Source of the DNA: Trebonia sp963771985
GTDB taxonomy: Bacteria; Actinomycetota; Actinomycetes; Streptosporangiales; Streptosporangiaceae
Direction: 5' to 3'
DNA length: 64,000 nt
NCBI GenBank assembly: GCA_963771985.1
Contig: CAVYVO010000004.1
Span: 930,001-994,000, forward strand
Below, piece by piece: positions 44,436-52,497 of this stretch (positions are counted from its first letter, which is position 1; the number at the start of each line of letters is the position of its first letter). The position numbers and the translations under genes are program-made. The notes beneath the pieces were generated by a model. The model did no database searches. It worked only from the letters and a program-made list of their open reading frames with translations, and was not told where the DNA came from.

Positions 44436-46536
44436 GTTCCCCCCAGAGCCACGGGTTGATGAATTGACGCCATCGATCGTCGACAGGCGTCCCGTCCAGC
44501 GGATTCCCGGGGCTGCCGGACACCCGGAATCCGGCCCAGTTCCTCGGATGCCGGCGGGACGGATCACGGAGCACCGCGCGCTGGGCTTCGGCAAGCGCCT
44601 CGGGCACCGGGCGGTCCGCGCCAAGCAAGTCGTAGAACTGCCTGATCAGCTCGCTGGCAGCCGGATCAGGAAGCGGCCGCGACGCGGCGAGCACCGTGAG
44701 CGCGCCCGCGACGAGAAAGCCGTCGGCGAGCCCGGTAGGAGCTACTTCCCCGGCGGTCGTCTGGCAGGTGCTCAGCACGACCAGACGCGCGTTGAGCGCG
44801 CGGTCAGAGCGGTCAGAACCGCAAAGCCGGGCGGCTTCCAGTTCGCTGGTGGCCAGGTGGACGACGCCCCAGCTCGCTCGCGCCGGCCCGGCGAAGAGCG
44901 CCGCCGCTGTCGCGTCCGGATCGAGGCGCGGCGCGGTGCCAAGAAGAGCCGCGACCTCCTCGGCTTCGGTCCGCGCCCATGGCGAATCGGGCCGATCGGG
45001 GAAACCCTGTACAGCGGCGACGAAATGCCCCCGTTCGGGAAGGAGGGAGGCTTTGCCGATCACCGCACGGGCGGCCCGGCTCTGCTCCAGCATGATCCCG
45101 GCCGTCACGGAGGGCCACTGCCATAGCACCACATCCTCGACCAGGAACCGGCCGTCTTCGGCCAGCAGCGCGCAGAACGGAAAGTCCTCGAGGGCCTCAT
45201 CAGCGACAAGGACCACACGCCCCGCGGCCCGGACCGCGTCGCGAATGCGCGCGGGCAGCAAAGCATCGCCGCACGCCCGCAATGCGCTTTCATACCGTTC
45301 CGGCACTGCGCCCGCGGCAAGAGCGGCTGTGTCCTCAGGCAGGGCCGACACCTCGATCTCGACCGATGAGTCGGGCTTCACCAACATGATCAGGACGTCG
45401 TGCCCGATCACGAACAGGTACAGGATGGGACAGCCGAGCAGGGACACGACGCCGGCGACGTCGGCCAGGCTCGCCACCTCGGTCGCGTTCAGCGCCCCGC
45501 CCCCGGCCGCCTTGACCACGGCGAATATGTGCGGCGACAGGTGCGCGCCGTGGGCGCGCCCCATCCAGTCGACCATGGCCCGCGCGCGAACGCGCTCGAT
45601 AACCGACAGTGCTTGCACCGAATGCCCGGCCAGGTACACCAGCGCGGCCGCGTCGTGCCCGATCGCCTGCAGCAGGCCCGCGCAGGCGGCCGGCCGCTCG
45701 TGCCCGGACGGCATGTCCGCCGCGGTCAGGGCGATCCACTCCTGCTCCACCCGGTCGAACGCGGCCATCGCCGGGCCCGCCAGAATAGGCGAGTTGTCGC
45801 CGGACAGCGACCGTACGCGGTAATCCGCGAACGCGGCGGCCACCTCGCTGAAGCTGGCGTCGCTGAAGCTGGCGTCGCGGGCATCGGGATCATCGGTAGC
45901 GCGGAAGCGGCTCAGCTCCTGATACAGCCCGCGCAGGACGATTTCCCGCTCGTTGCGCGCATCCCGGTCCGCGCGCCGGCAGAGCCGGAGCAAGAGCTCC
46001 CGGCGAGCGCGCGAGTCGCCGGCGAGGTCGGCGAGCATGCGAACTCCGTCGACGCGCAGCAGCGAGCCGTCGGCGATGGCCGCGCCGGGATCGCCCAGCA
46101 CCGCGGCGGCGTCGGAACGGATCAGGTCGAGGACCGCCGCGTTCTGTGTCATCTCGGCGGCGATCCATAGGTTTTCGGCGACGGTGTTCAGGCCCTCGTC
46201 GTCTCCGAGCAGAACCGTCACGGCGAGCGGCAGCCGGTACAAGCGCAACGCCAGCTCGGCCTTGCCCTGCTGACGCGCTAGCACGCCTTCCCCGACAAGA
46301 GAGCTGGCGATCATCTTCAGGCTGTCGAGCACCGCGGGTTCCCGGGCCGGCCGCCAGCCCCGCAGGGCCGCCAGCACCCCGGGCTGGACCAGGCTGAGGC
46401 GCAGCGAGCGGCCGAATGCGGGCAGCGCGACGACGAGCGGCTCGGTGCCGCCGGTCACCTCAAGCAGCGCGATGCCGTTCTCGGCGGCCGCCTGCTCAGC
46501 GGCCGGGGGAATAGGGTCGTCTTCCTCAGCGATCAT
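44383..46536 (-). CDS. CHAT-like protein lacking the catalytic histidine
   Basis: 717 residues from the ATG at 46536; a GTG at 46596 would add 20. Residues about 60-320 are helical repeats. The C-terminal third has CHAT landmarks: LVADEALEDFPFCALL, the nucleophile block VLSTCQTTAGE and GLADGFLVAGALTVLAASRPL, ending WAGFRVSGSPGNPL. In the HxAxHG motif the catalytic His is replaced by Ser (VVHLATSELEA), and only 27 rather than about 45 residues separate this site from the Cys. It is therefore probably inactive and may be a sensor, scaffold or inhibitor for the active CHAT protease encoded next. Confidence 0.8.
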   Translation of the reverse strand: MIAEEDDPIPPAAEQAAAENGIALLEVTGGTEPLVVALPAFGRSLRLSLVQPGVLAALRGWRPAREPAVLDSLKMIASSLVGEGVLARQQGKAELALRLYRLPLAVTVLLGDDEGLNTVAENLWIAAEMTQNAAVLDLIRSDAAAVLGDPGAAIADGSLLRVDGVRMLADLAGDSRARRELLLRLCRRADRDARNEREIVLRGLYQELSRFRATDDPDARDASFSDASFSEVAAAFADYRVRSLSGDNSPILAGPAMAAFDRVEQEWIALTAADMPSGHERPAACAGLLQAIGHDAAALVYLAGHSVQALSVIERVRARAMVDWMGRAHGAHLSPHIFAVVKAAGGGALNATEVASLADVAGVVSLLGCPILYLFVIGHDVLIMLVKPDSSVEIEVSALPEDTAALAAGAVPERYESALRACGDALLPARIRDAVRAAGRVVLVADEALEDFPFCALLAEDGRFLVEDVVLWQWPSVTAGIMLEQSRAARAVIGKASLLPERGHFVAAVQGFPDRPDSPWARTEAEEVAALLGTAPRLDPDATAAALFAGPARASWGVVHLATSELEAARLCGSDRSDRALNARLVVLSTCQTTAGEVAPTGLADGFLVAGALTVLAASRPLPDPAASELIRQFYDLLGADRPVPEALAEAQRAVLRDPSRRHPRNWAGFRVSGSPGNPLDGTPVDDRWRQFINPWLWGEHGESGAAAADSGGDPPV

Positions 46537-46664
46537 GTCGTGCCATTCGTCTGGCTGTGTTTCAACAAGTATCCGCCGCTCTTCCCGTAGCGGCACCGCA
46601 GATAGAAGCGCGTGAAGATCGGGCGCGCGGCCCCGCGCCGAGGCGGTTACCGTATCGTGATTGG

Positions 46665-47795
46665 GTGCTCCCCCGGCACGCGTGGCACAACGGATGGCGC
46701 TGGATCGCCGTGCTGACCGGCGTCGCGGTGCTGTGCTGCCTGCCGGTCCTGGCCAGCGCGCTTCCGGCGAGCGTGCCGGCGCTGACGCCGCGGCAGCTCG
46801 AAAACCGCATCCTGAGCGCGCAGCGCCTGTCGTTCGACGGCTACGCCGAGAGCGACGCGACCTTCGGCCTGCCGCCGCTGCCCGCCTTCTCCAGCGTGAC
46901 GCCGCTGCTGGACGGGGTGACGCGGATGCGGGTCTGGCAGGCCGCGCCGGATCGCTGGCGCGTGGACACGCTCTCCGACGCCGGCGAGAACGACACGTAC
47001 CAGATCCGCGGCAACACCTTCGTCTGGGACTCGGGCGAGCAATTGCTCACCGGGATCTACGGTCCCGAGACCATCCGGCTGCCCCGAGCGGCTGACCTCG
47101 TCCCGTCCGCCCTGGCCGACCGGCTGATCACGGAGGCAGGACCGGGCGCGCGGCTGAGCCCGCTGCCGCCGCGGCGGGTGGCCGGGCAGAGCGCGGCGGG
47201 ACTGGCGATCAGCCCGGCCAGCCCGCAGTCCACGATCGAGCGGGCCGACATCTGGGCGTCGCCGACGACCGGGCTGCCGCTGCTCGTCGAGGTCTTCGGC
47301 CGCGGCTCCGCGCAGCCGGCGCTGGAAACACAGTTCCTCCAGGCCAGCCTCTGGACGCCGTCCGGCGACGTGCTGACCCCGCAGATCGGCCCCGGCGCCG
47401 GGTTCACCACGACCACGCCAAGCGACTTCGCCGGGGTGCTGAAGAACCTGGACGACGAGGTGCTGCCCGGCAGCCTCGCCGGGTTCGCCCGGGAGCGGTC
47501 GCCGGTCGTCCAGATCGGCGTGTACGGCACCGGCCTGACCACGTTCGCGGTGCTCACCTTCCGCCGCGGCACCGGCGGGCAACTGCTCGGCGACGCGCTG
47601 GACGCGGGCGCGACGCAACTGACGTTCACCCACGGCATCGGGGCGGTCGCCAGTGCCCCGCTCATCAACCTCGTTCTCGTCCACCCCTACGCCTCGCCGG
47701 ATACGTTCCTGCTGGTCGGGCTCGTCAGCAAGACCACGCTCGAGCAGGCCGCCGCGGTGCTGGCCGCCAAACCGGATCAGGATTTCGGCGAATGA
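46665..47795 (+). CDS. RseB/LolA-like membrane-anchored protein
   Basis: 376 residues from a GTG at 46665; an upstream GTG at 46557 is possible, and neither has a good ribosome-binding site. A membrane anchor is near residues 13-35 (WIAVLTGVAVLCCLPVLASAL). The rest resembles LolA/RseB-type half-barrels: QRLSFDGYAESDATFGLP, TRMRVWQAAPDRWRVD, TYQIRGNTFVWDSGEQ. Such proteins bind lipid or precursor chains. It overlaps the ABC ATPase gene by 4 nt, so it likely works with that exporter. Confidence 0.7.
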   Translation: MLPRHAWHNGWRWIAVLTGVAVLCCLPVLASALPASVPALTPRQLENRILSAQRLSFDGYAESDATFGLPPLPAFSSVTPLLDGVTRMRVWQAAPDRWRVDTLSDAGENDTYQIRGNTFVWDSGEQLLTGIYGPETIRLPRAADLVPSALADRLITEAGPGARLSPLPPRRVAGQSAAGLAISPASPQSTIERADIWASPTTGLPLLVEVFGRGSAQPALETQFLQASLWTPSGDVLTPQIGPGAGFTTTTPSDFAGVLKNLDDEVLPGSLAGFARERSPVVQIGVYGTGLTTFAVLTFRRGTGGQLLGDALDAGATQLTFTHGIGAVASAPLINLVLVHPYASPDTFLLVGLVSKTTLEQAAAVLAAKPDQDFGE

Positions 47796-48751
47796 TCACG
47801 ACGCGGGACCTGACGAAGCGCTTCGGCCACGTCGAGGCGGTCCGCGAGGTGAGCCTCGACGTCCGCGAGGGCGACAGATACGGCCTCCTCGGCCCGAACG
47901 GCAGCGGCAAGTCCACGCTCGTCCGCATGCTCCTGGGCCTGGTGTACGCGACGAGCGGGTCGATATCGGTGCTCGGCGAGTCGATCCCGAGGCACACCAG
48001 CCGCGTCCTGCCAGACATCGGCGCGCTGATCGAGGAACCCGCGGCGTACCCGCACCTGTCCGGGCGCGCCAACTTGCGGCTGCTGGACGCGGCGGGACCT
48101 GCCGCGGCGCGCCGCACCCGGCGCCGCCGCGTTGACGAGGCCCTGGAGCAGGTCGGCCTGGCCGGCATCGACCGGCGGCCGGTGCGCGCCTACTCGCTCG
48201 GCATGCGGCAGCGGCTGGGCCTGGCCGCCGCGCTCGTCCGCCGGCCCAGGCTGCTGATCCTCGACGAGCCGACCAACGGCCTCGACCCGCGCGGCATCAG
48301 GGACATCCGCGACCTGCTGATCGGCTTGAACGCCTCCGGCGTGACAATCTTCCTGTCCAGCCACCTGCTGCCGGAGGTTTCGGCGCTGTGTACCCGGGTC
48401 GGCGTGCTCGACTCCGGCAAGCTGGTGCTGCAGGATCAGCTGGCGGAGTTGCAGAAGCCGACGGGTCGCGTCCTCGTCTCTACCGATGATCCGGAACGGG
48501 CGGTCGCGACTCTCGACGGCCTCGTCGAGCGCCGGGACGGGGCGGACCTGGTGGTCCGGTCTTCGGACCCCGCGGCGCTGAACGCCCGCCTCGTCGCGGC
48601 CGGCGTGCCGGTCAGGTCGCTGGCGGCGCAGCGGCGCAGCCTGGAGGAGATCGTGCTGGACGTGACGGGCGCGGGCACTGACCAGTTCGGCGTGCCGGCC
48701 TCCGGCGCCGCCGCCCCGCTACCCGCCGCCGCGAAGCCGGAACCATCGTGA
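47792..48751 (+). CDS. ABC transporter ATP-binding protein
   Basis: 319 residues. Walker A GPNGSGKST, signature YSLGMRQRL, Walker B LLILDEPTNGLDP, and the H-loop SSHLLPE. About 210 residues of ATPase are followed by a regulatory tail with a SLEEIVLDVTG motif common in drug and antibiotic ABC-2 exporters. Start ATG; translationally coupled to both neighbours by 4-nt overlaps. Confidence 0.95.
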   Translation: MITTRDLTKRFGHVEAVREVSLDVREGDRYGLLGPNGSGKSTLVRMLLGLVYATSGSISVLGESIPRHTSRVLPDIGALIEEPAAYPHLSGRANLRLLDAAGPAAARRTRRRRVDEALEQVGLAGIDRRPVRAYSLGMRQRLGLAAALVRRPRLLILDEPTNGLDPRGIRDIRDLLIGLNASGVTIFLSSHLLPEVSALCTRVGVLDSGKLVLQDQLAELQKPTGRVLVSTDDPERAVATLDGLVERRDGADLVVRSSDPAALNARLVAAGVPVRSLAAQRRSLEEIVLDVTGAGTDQFGVPASGAAAPLPAAAKPEPS

Positions 48752-49647
48752 TCGCCGTCGAACTGTTCAAGTTGGTCCGGCGGCTGCGGACCTGGATATC
48801 GATCGGGCTGATCTGCGCGCTGCCGCTGGTCGTGGCCATCTTCATCGCGGTCACGCACCTGGCGCCGCCGCCGGGGCAGGGCAGCGCGTTCCTTTCCGCG
48901 GTGCTCGACGAGGGGCAGCTCTACCCGGCGGCGGCGCTGGCCCTCGTGCTGCCGGTGTTCCTGCCGGTCGCCGTCGCGGTGGTGGCGGGCGACTCGATCG
49001 CGGGCGAGGCCTCGGCGGGGACGCTGCGCTACCTGCTGGCCCGGCCGGTGGGCCGTACCAGGCTGCTGGTCGCCAAGCTCGTCGCGGTGATCACCTTCGC
49101 GGTGCTCGCCGTCGTCGCGGTCACCGTCACCTCGTACGCCACCGGCGTGCTGATCCTCGGCCCGTCCCGCGCGGCGGCCGTCGGCACCGCGCCCGGCGGG
49201 ATCTCCGGTTCGATCACGCCGGGCGCCGGCGGCGCGCCGACGGCCGGGCTGCAGGCCGGCGCGGCCATCACGTCGCTGTCCGGCACGCCGCTGACTACCT
49301 TTCAGCTGATCGAGCGCGTCTTCGGCGCGATGGCGTTCATCACCGTCTCGATGCTCGGCGTGGCGGCGATCGCGCTCTTCCTGTCCACGCTCACCGACTC
49401 CGCGATCGGCGCCGCGATGGGCGCCCTGGCGGCGCTGGTCATCAGCGAGATCCTGGTCACGCTGAACGCCGCGAGCGCCGTGCAGCCGTACCTGCCGACC
49501 CGGTACTGGCTGGCCTGGATCGACTTCTTCCGTGACCCCATCTTCTGGCGTGACATCCAGCGCGGGTTCGCCATCCAGGCGGTGTACGTGGCGGTCTTCC
49601 TCGCGGCCGCCTGGGCGAACTTCGCGACGCGGGACATCACAACCTGA
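48748..49647 (+). CDS. ABC-2 type transporter permease
   Basis: 299 residues from a GTG. Six hydrophobic helices, with the ABC-2 landmark GDSIAGEASAGTLRYLLARPVGRTRLLVAKL after the second. A Gly/Pro-rich extracytoplasmic loop lies near residues 145-180. Partners the ATPase gene upstream. Substrate unknown. Confidence 0.92.
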   Translation: MIAVELFKLVRRLRTWISIGLICALPLVVAIFIAVTHLAPPPGQGSAFLSAVLDEGQLYPAAALALVLPVFLPVAVAVVAGDSIAGEASAGTLRYLLARPVGRTRLLVAKLVAVITFAVLAVVAVTVTSYATGVLILGPSRAAAVGTAPGGISGSITPGAGGAPTAGLQAGAAITSLSGTPLTTFQLIERVFGAMAFITVSMLGVAAIALFLSTLTDSAIGAAMGALAALVISEILVTLNAASAVQPYLPTRYWLAWIDFFRDPIFWRDIQRGFAIQAVYVAVFLAAAWANFATRDITT

Positions 49648-49666
49648 GCTGACGCGGTTGCCGGGG

Positions 49667-50503
49667 TCAGCCGCCGAGGGACTGGATGGCCGCGCAGTCG
49701 CTGGCGGCGGGGGCGGCGACGCGGTCGCTGGCCAGCGCGCGCAGGACGATGCCGACGACGAGCGGGGCGGTGGGCAGCTGGCTGTGCTGGATGTCCACGC
49801 CGGGGCAGACGGACTGGAGCGGCACGTTCACCGCGCCGGGCAGCCGGGCCGAATCCGGCGGCTGCACCGTCTGGTCGTCGGTGCTCCACAGCGACAGCCA
49901 CGGCGGCCTCGGCCGCGTGGACTGCTGCAGCTGGGTGAGCAGGGCGCTGCCAGGCACGAGCTGCTGGCAGGCGACCGGGCACTCCGCCGGGTCGTACGCG
50001 GTGCCCACGGCCGCGATGCGCGCGCCGTGCAGGGGGGAGCCCAGCGTGATGATCTTGCCCGCCCGTCCCGCGCCGCCGTAGTCGACGTCCCAGAGCCAGG
50101 CCACGACGCCGCCCGCCGAGTAACCGATCACCGTGACCGGCCCGGACCCTGCGCCGATCGCCCGGTTCACGTATCCGTCCAGCACGCGCGCCTGCACCGT
50201 CAGGTCGCCCGTGCCGTCGCCCGCCAGCTGCACGACGATCGCGGTGCGTCCGGTGCTCCGGATCCGCGCGGCCAGTTCGTCCAGCGACGTGGTCGACCCG
50301 CCGTATCCCGGGACAAGCAGCACCGCGCCCGGCCGCCCGGGAACCGCTTCCGGCTCGCCCCGCGACACCTGTACCCCGGCGAAGACGGCGGCCACGGCAA
50401 CGGCGAGGGCAAGCCCCCCGAGGAGGATCCTGCGCCGCGGGCTCAGCCCGGTCCACCAGCGGAAGGCACGCATATATACCATGATGCGTCCATCGCTCAT
50501 CAT
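49667..50503 (-). CDS. Membrane-anchored lipase/esterase-like alpha/beta hydrolase
   Basis: 278 residues. An N-terminal signal anchor (RRRILLGGLALAVAVAAVFAGV) is followed by an alpha/beta hydrolase: oxyanion VPGYGGSTTSL, nucleophile GYSAGGV (Ser), and a later DDQTVQPPDS-type acid and QHSQLPT histidine. Similar to secreted triacylglycerol-lipase class proteins. Starts ATGATG; the first ATG overlaps the LysR stop by 4 nt. Confidence 0.85.
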   Translation of the reverse strand: MMSDGRIMVYMRAFRWWTGLSPRRRILLGGLALAVAVAAVFAGVQVSRGEPEAVPGRPGAVLLVPGYGGSTTSLDELAARIRSTGRTAIVVQLAGDGTGDLTVQARVLDGYVNRAIGAGSGPVTVIGYSAGGVVAWLWDVDYGGAGRAGKIITLGSPLHGARIAAVGTAYDPAECPVACQQLVPGSALLTQLQQSTRPRPPWLSLWSTDDQTVQPPDSARLPGAVNVPLQSVCPGVDIQHSQLPTAPLVVGIVLRALASDRVAAPAASDCAAIQSLGG

Positions 50504-51375
50504 GGCCGAAGCAGGTGGCTTCGGGCGGCCTCGCGCACCGCGCCGGTGAGCGCGGTCAGCCGCGGGGAGTCCAGCCGCCAGCGCTGCCAGTACAACGGCA
50601 CATCGAGGGTGTCAGGCGACAGCCGGACGAGCCGGCCGGCGGCCAGCTCGGGCTGAGCCTGCGGCTCGGGGAGCATGCCCCAGCCCAGCCCCAGGCAGAC
50701 AGCCTCGCAGAAGTCGGCGGAGGACGGGATCCGGTGGATGACCGGAGGCGGCCGCTCGACACCCAGGTGCCGCAGCAGCTCGTGCTGTAGCTCATCCTTG
50801 TCGTCGAAGATCAGGGTCGGCATCGCGGCCCAGTCCAGCGACTGCCCGTGCCGCCACTGGCCGGCGAGCGCGGGGGCGGCGACGGGAACATAGCGCAGGG
50901 CGCCAAGCGGCTCCACCGCGCAGCCCTGCACGGCCGCCGAATCGCTGGTGACCGCCGCGAGCACGTCGCCGCTGCGCAGCAGCTCCTGCGAGTGCGCCTG
51001 GTCCTCCGCGTGCACCCAGATCGCGGTGCCGGGCCAGCCCGCCACCTGGGCAAGCACGTCGCGGAACCACGAGGCCAGCGAGTCCCTGTTGACGGCCACC
51101 GGCAGCCCGACGGACGCGGCCGCGGCGAGCGCCTGTCTCGTCTCCTCCTGCAGCAGCCGTGTCTGCCGTCCCAGCCGGACAAGCCATTCGCCCTGCGCGG
51201 TCGGACGGCACGGCGTGCCCCGGCTGACCAGCACCTGACCGACCGCGGCCTCCAGGGCGCGGATGCGCTGGCTGACGGCGCTCGGGGTGACGTGCAGCTG
51301 CCGGGCGGCCGCCTCGAAGCTCCCGTGGTCGGCGATCGCCACGAGCGCGTCCAGCTGGCCCGTATTAAAGTCCAC
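50500..51375 (-). CDS. lysG: LysR-type regulator of the LysG/ArgP group
   Basis: 291 residues. N-terminal winged helix (LDALVAIADHGSFEAAARQLHVTPSAVSQRIRALE) and a type-2 periplasmic-like effector domain. It is divergent from a LysE-type exporter gene, the classic LysG-LysE arrangement for lysine and arginine overflow control. The 79-bp gap holds the likely operator. Confidence 0.9.
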   Translation of the reverse strand: MDFNTGQLDALVAIADHGSFEAAARQLHVTPSAVSQRIRALEAAVGQVLVSRGTPCRPTAQGEWLVRLGRQTRLLQEETRQALAAAASVGLPVAVNRDSLASWFRDVLAQVAGWPGTAIWVHAEDQAHSQELLRSGDVLAAVTSDSAAVQGCAVEPLGALRYVPVAAPALAGQWRHGQSLDWAAMPTLIFDDKDELQHELLRHLGVERPPPVIHRIPSSADFCEAVCLGLGWGMLPEPQAQPELAAGRLVRLSPDTLDVPLYWQRWRLDSPRLTALTGAVREAARSHLLRP

Positions 51376-51386
51376 AGGGCCAGTTA

Positions 51387-51447
51387 AGCATCCCTAATGG
51401 ATATGTAAAAACATTCGCTGGACTTCATCCAAGTTCGCGCATAGCGT
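51387..51447 (+). promoter_or_regulatory. lysG-lysE intergenic operator and lysE promoter
   Basis: An imperfect dyad GCATCC-CTAAT-GGATATG at about 51388-51405 fits a LysR T-n11-A type site. TGGACT (51419-51424), a 17-bp spacer and TAGCGT (51442-51447) form a lysE promoter candidate. Transcription would begin at about 51454, next to the GTG at 51455, giving a leaderless message. Confidence 0.5.
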
Positions 51448-51454
51448 CGCGTCC

Positions 51455-52057
51455 GTGATCAACGCAGCTCTCGCCGGGTTGCTCACCGGCCTGTCCCTGA
51501 TCGTGGCCATCGGAGCGCAGAACGCCTATCTGCTGCGTCAGGGGCTCCGCCGGACGCACGCCGGCGCCGTCGCCACCGTGTGCATGCTCTCCGACTTCGT
51601 GCTCATCACCGCCGGGGTGAGCGGCATCGGCGCCGTCATACAGCACGCCGGGTGGGCGCTGCAGGTCGTGCGCTGGTTCGGGGTAGCGTTCCTCACCTGG
51701 TACGGGCTGTCTTCAGCATGGCGCGCGCGCCGCCCGTCCGCCTTGACCGCCGCGCGGGACACGGCCGGCTCCCGGCGCGCGGCGGTCCGCCGGGCGCTGG
51801 CGCTGACCTGGCTTAACCCGCACGTCTACCTCGACACCGTGGTCCTTCTCGGCTCGATCGCGAACACGCACGGCCCGTCGGGCCGCTGGTGGTTCGCGGT
51901 CGGCGCGGGAGCGGCCAGCGCGCTGTGGTTCACCAGCCTCGGCCTCGGCGCGCGACTCGCCGCCCCGCTCCTCGCCGCCCCGCGGGCCTGGCAGATCCTT
52001 GACCTGCTTATCGCGGTGACGATGCTGCTGATCGCGGCCAAGCTAGCAACCGCTTAA
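51455..52057 (+). CDS. lysE: LysE/ArgO-type amino-acid exporter
   Basis: 200 residues, about six membrane helices. LLTGLSLIVAIGAQNAYLLRQG matches the LysE signature, and the ALTWLNPHVYLDTVVLLG block follows in the second half. Exports basic amino acids; controlled by the divergent regulator. GTG start. Confidence 0.93.
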   Translation: MINAALAGLLTGLSLIVAIGAQNAYLLRQGLRRTHAGAVATVCMLSDFVLITAGVSGIGAVIQHAGWALQVVRWFGVAFLTWYGLSSAWRARRPSALTAARDTAGSRRAAVRRALALTWLNPHVYLDTVVLLGSIANTHGPSGRWWFAVGAGAASALWFTSLGLGARLAAPLLAAPRAWQILDLLIAVTMLLIAAKLATA

Positions 52058-52497
52058 CGCGCCCACCCGCCCGCTCGCAGCCGCCCCTCGCCCCCCGCCC
52101 CCTAATGGGTCGATTGCGCGATCGACCCGCTCCAGGGTGCTCGACTGCGCAATCGGCAGGCTGGCGCGGTCTGCGGTGGCAGGGGGCCGGCCGGTGCCGC
52201 ACCCGCAGATCGTCGCGTTGGCCTCGGGCAACCGGGCCGAGGCGAGGGATTGCCCGGTTCCTCCTCGCCGGTTTACGCTTCGGTCGAGGCAATGGTGAGG
52301 CGTCGGCGGGCAGGCTGGCGGCCATGACCTCGACACGTGCTTGGGCGTGGTCTTGAGCGGCAGCCTCCGCGGGCGGCACCATCGTTGCTCGTGGCGGCCG
52401 GTCTTGGATTTATCGGGGCTGATCTGGACCAGCCGGGAGGCCGTATGAGTGCCTATGCGCAAGCCAGGCGACCGGAACGCGGCGTAGTGCCGGATCG
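52058..52497. other. Intergenic region between lysE and the LuxR gene
   Basis: About 440 bp without a supported gene; open frames here show no family features. It holds the second copy of the palindromic hairpin repeat (52108-52163). The promoter of the LuxR gene must lie in its right half but was not identified. Confidence 0.6.
52108..52163. repeat. Dispersed palindromic hairpin repeat, copy 2
   Basis: GGTCGATTGCGCGATCGACC, then CGCTCCAGGG, then TGCTCGACTGCGCAATCGGC. The same architecture and centre as 2004-2058 with several substitutions, some on both sides of the stem. Confidence 0.7.

Noticed and set aside
44435..44624. Extended N-terminus of the TPR-CHAT protease
   Set aside because: The extension is a shadow of the upstream gene; a GGGGGG ribosome-binding site precedes the ATG at 44435, where the TPR sequence begins.
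52043..52462. Minus-strand frame after lysE as a gene or transposase remnant
   Set aside because: No transposase motif; it crosses the hairpin repeat and has an irregular composition.
52420..52470. GACCAG-N6-GGCC upstream of the LuxR gene as a fourth regulon module
   Set aside because: Only the first block matches; the GGGT and CGCGATCG blocks are absent.
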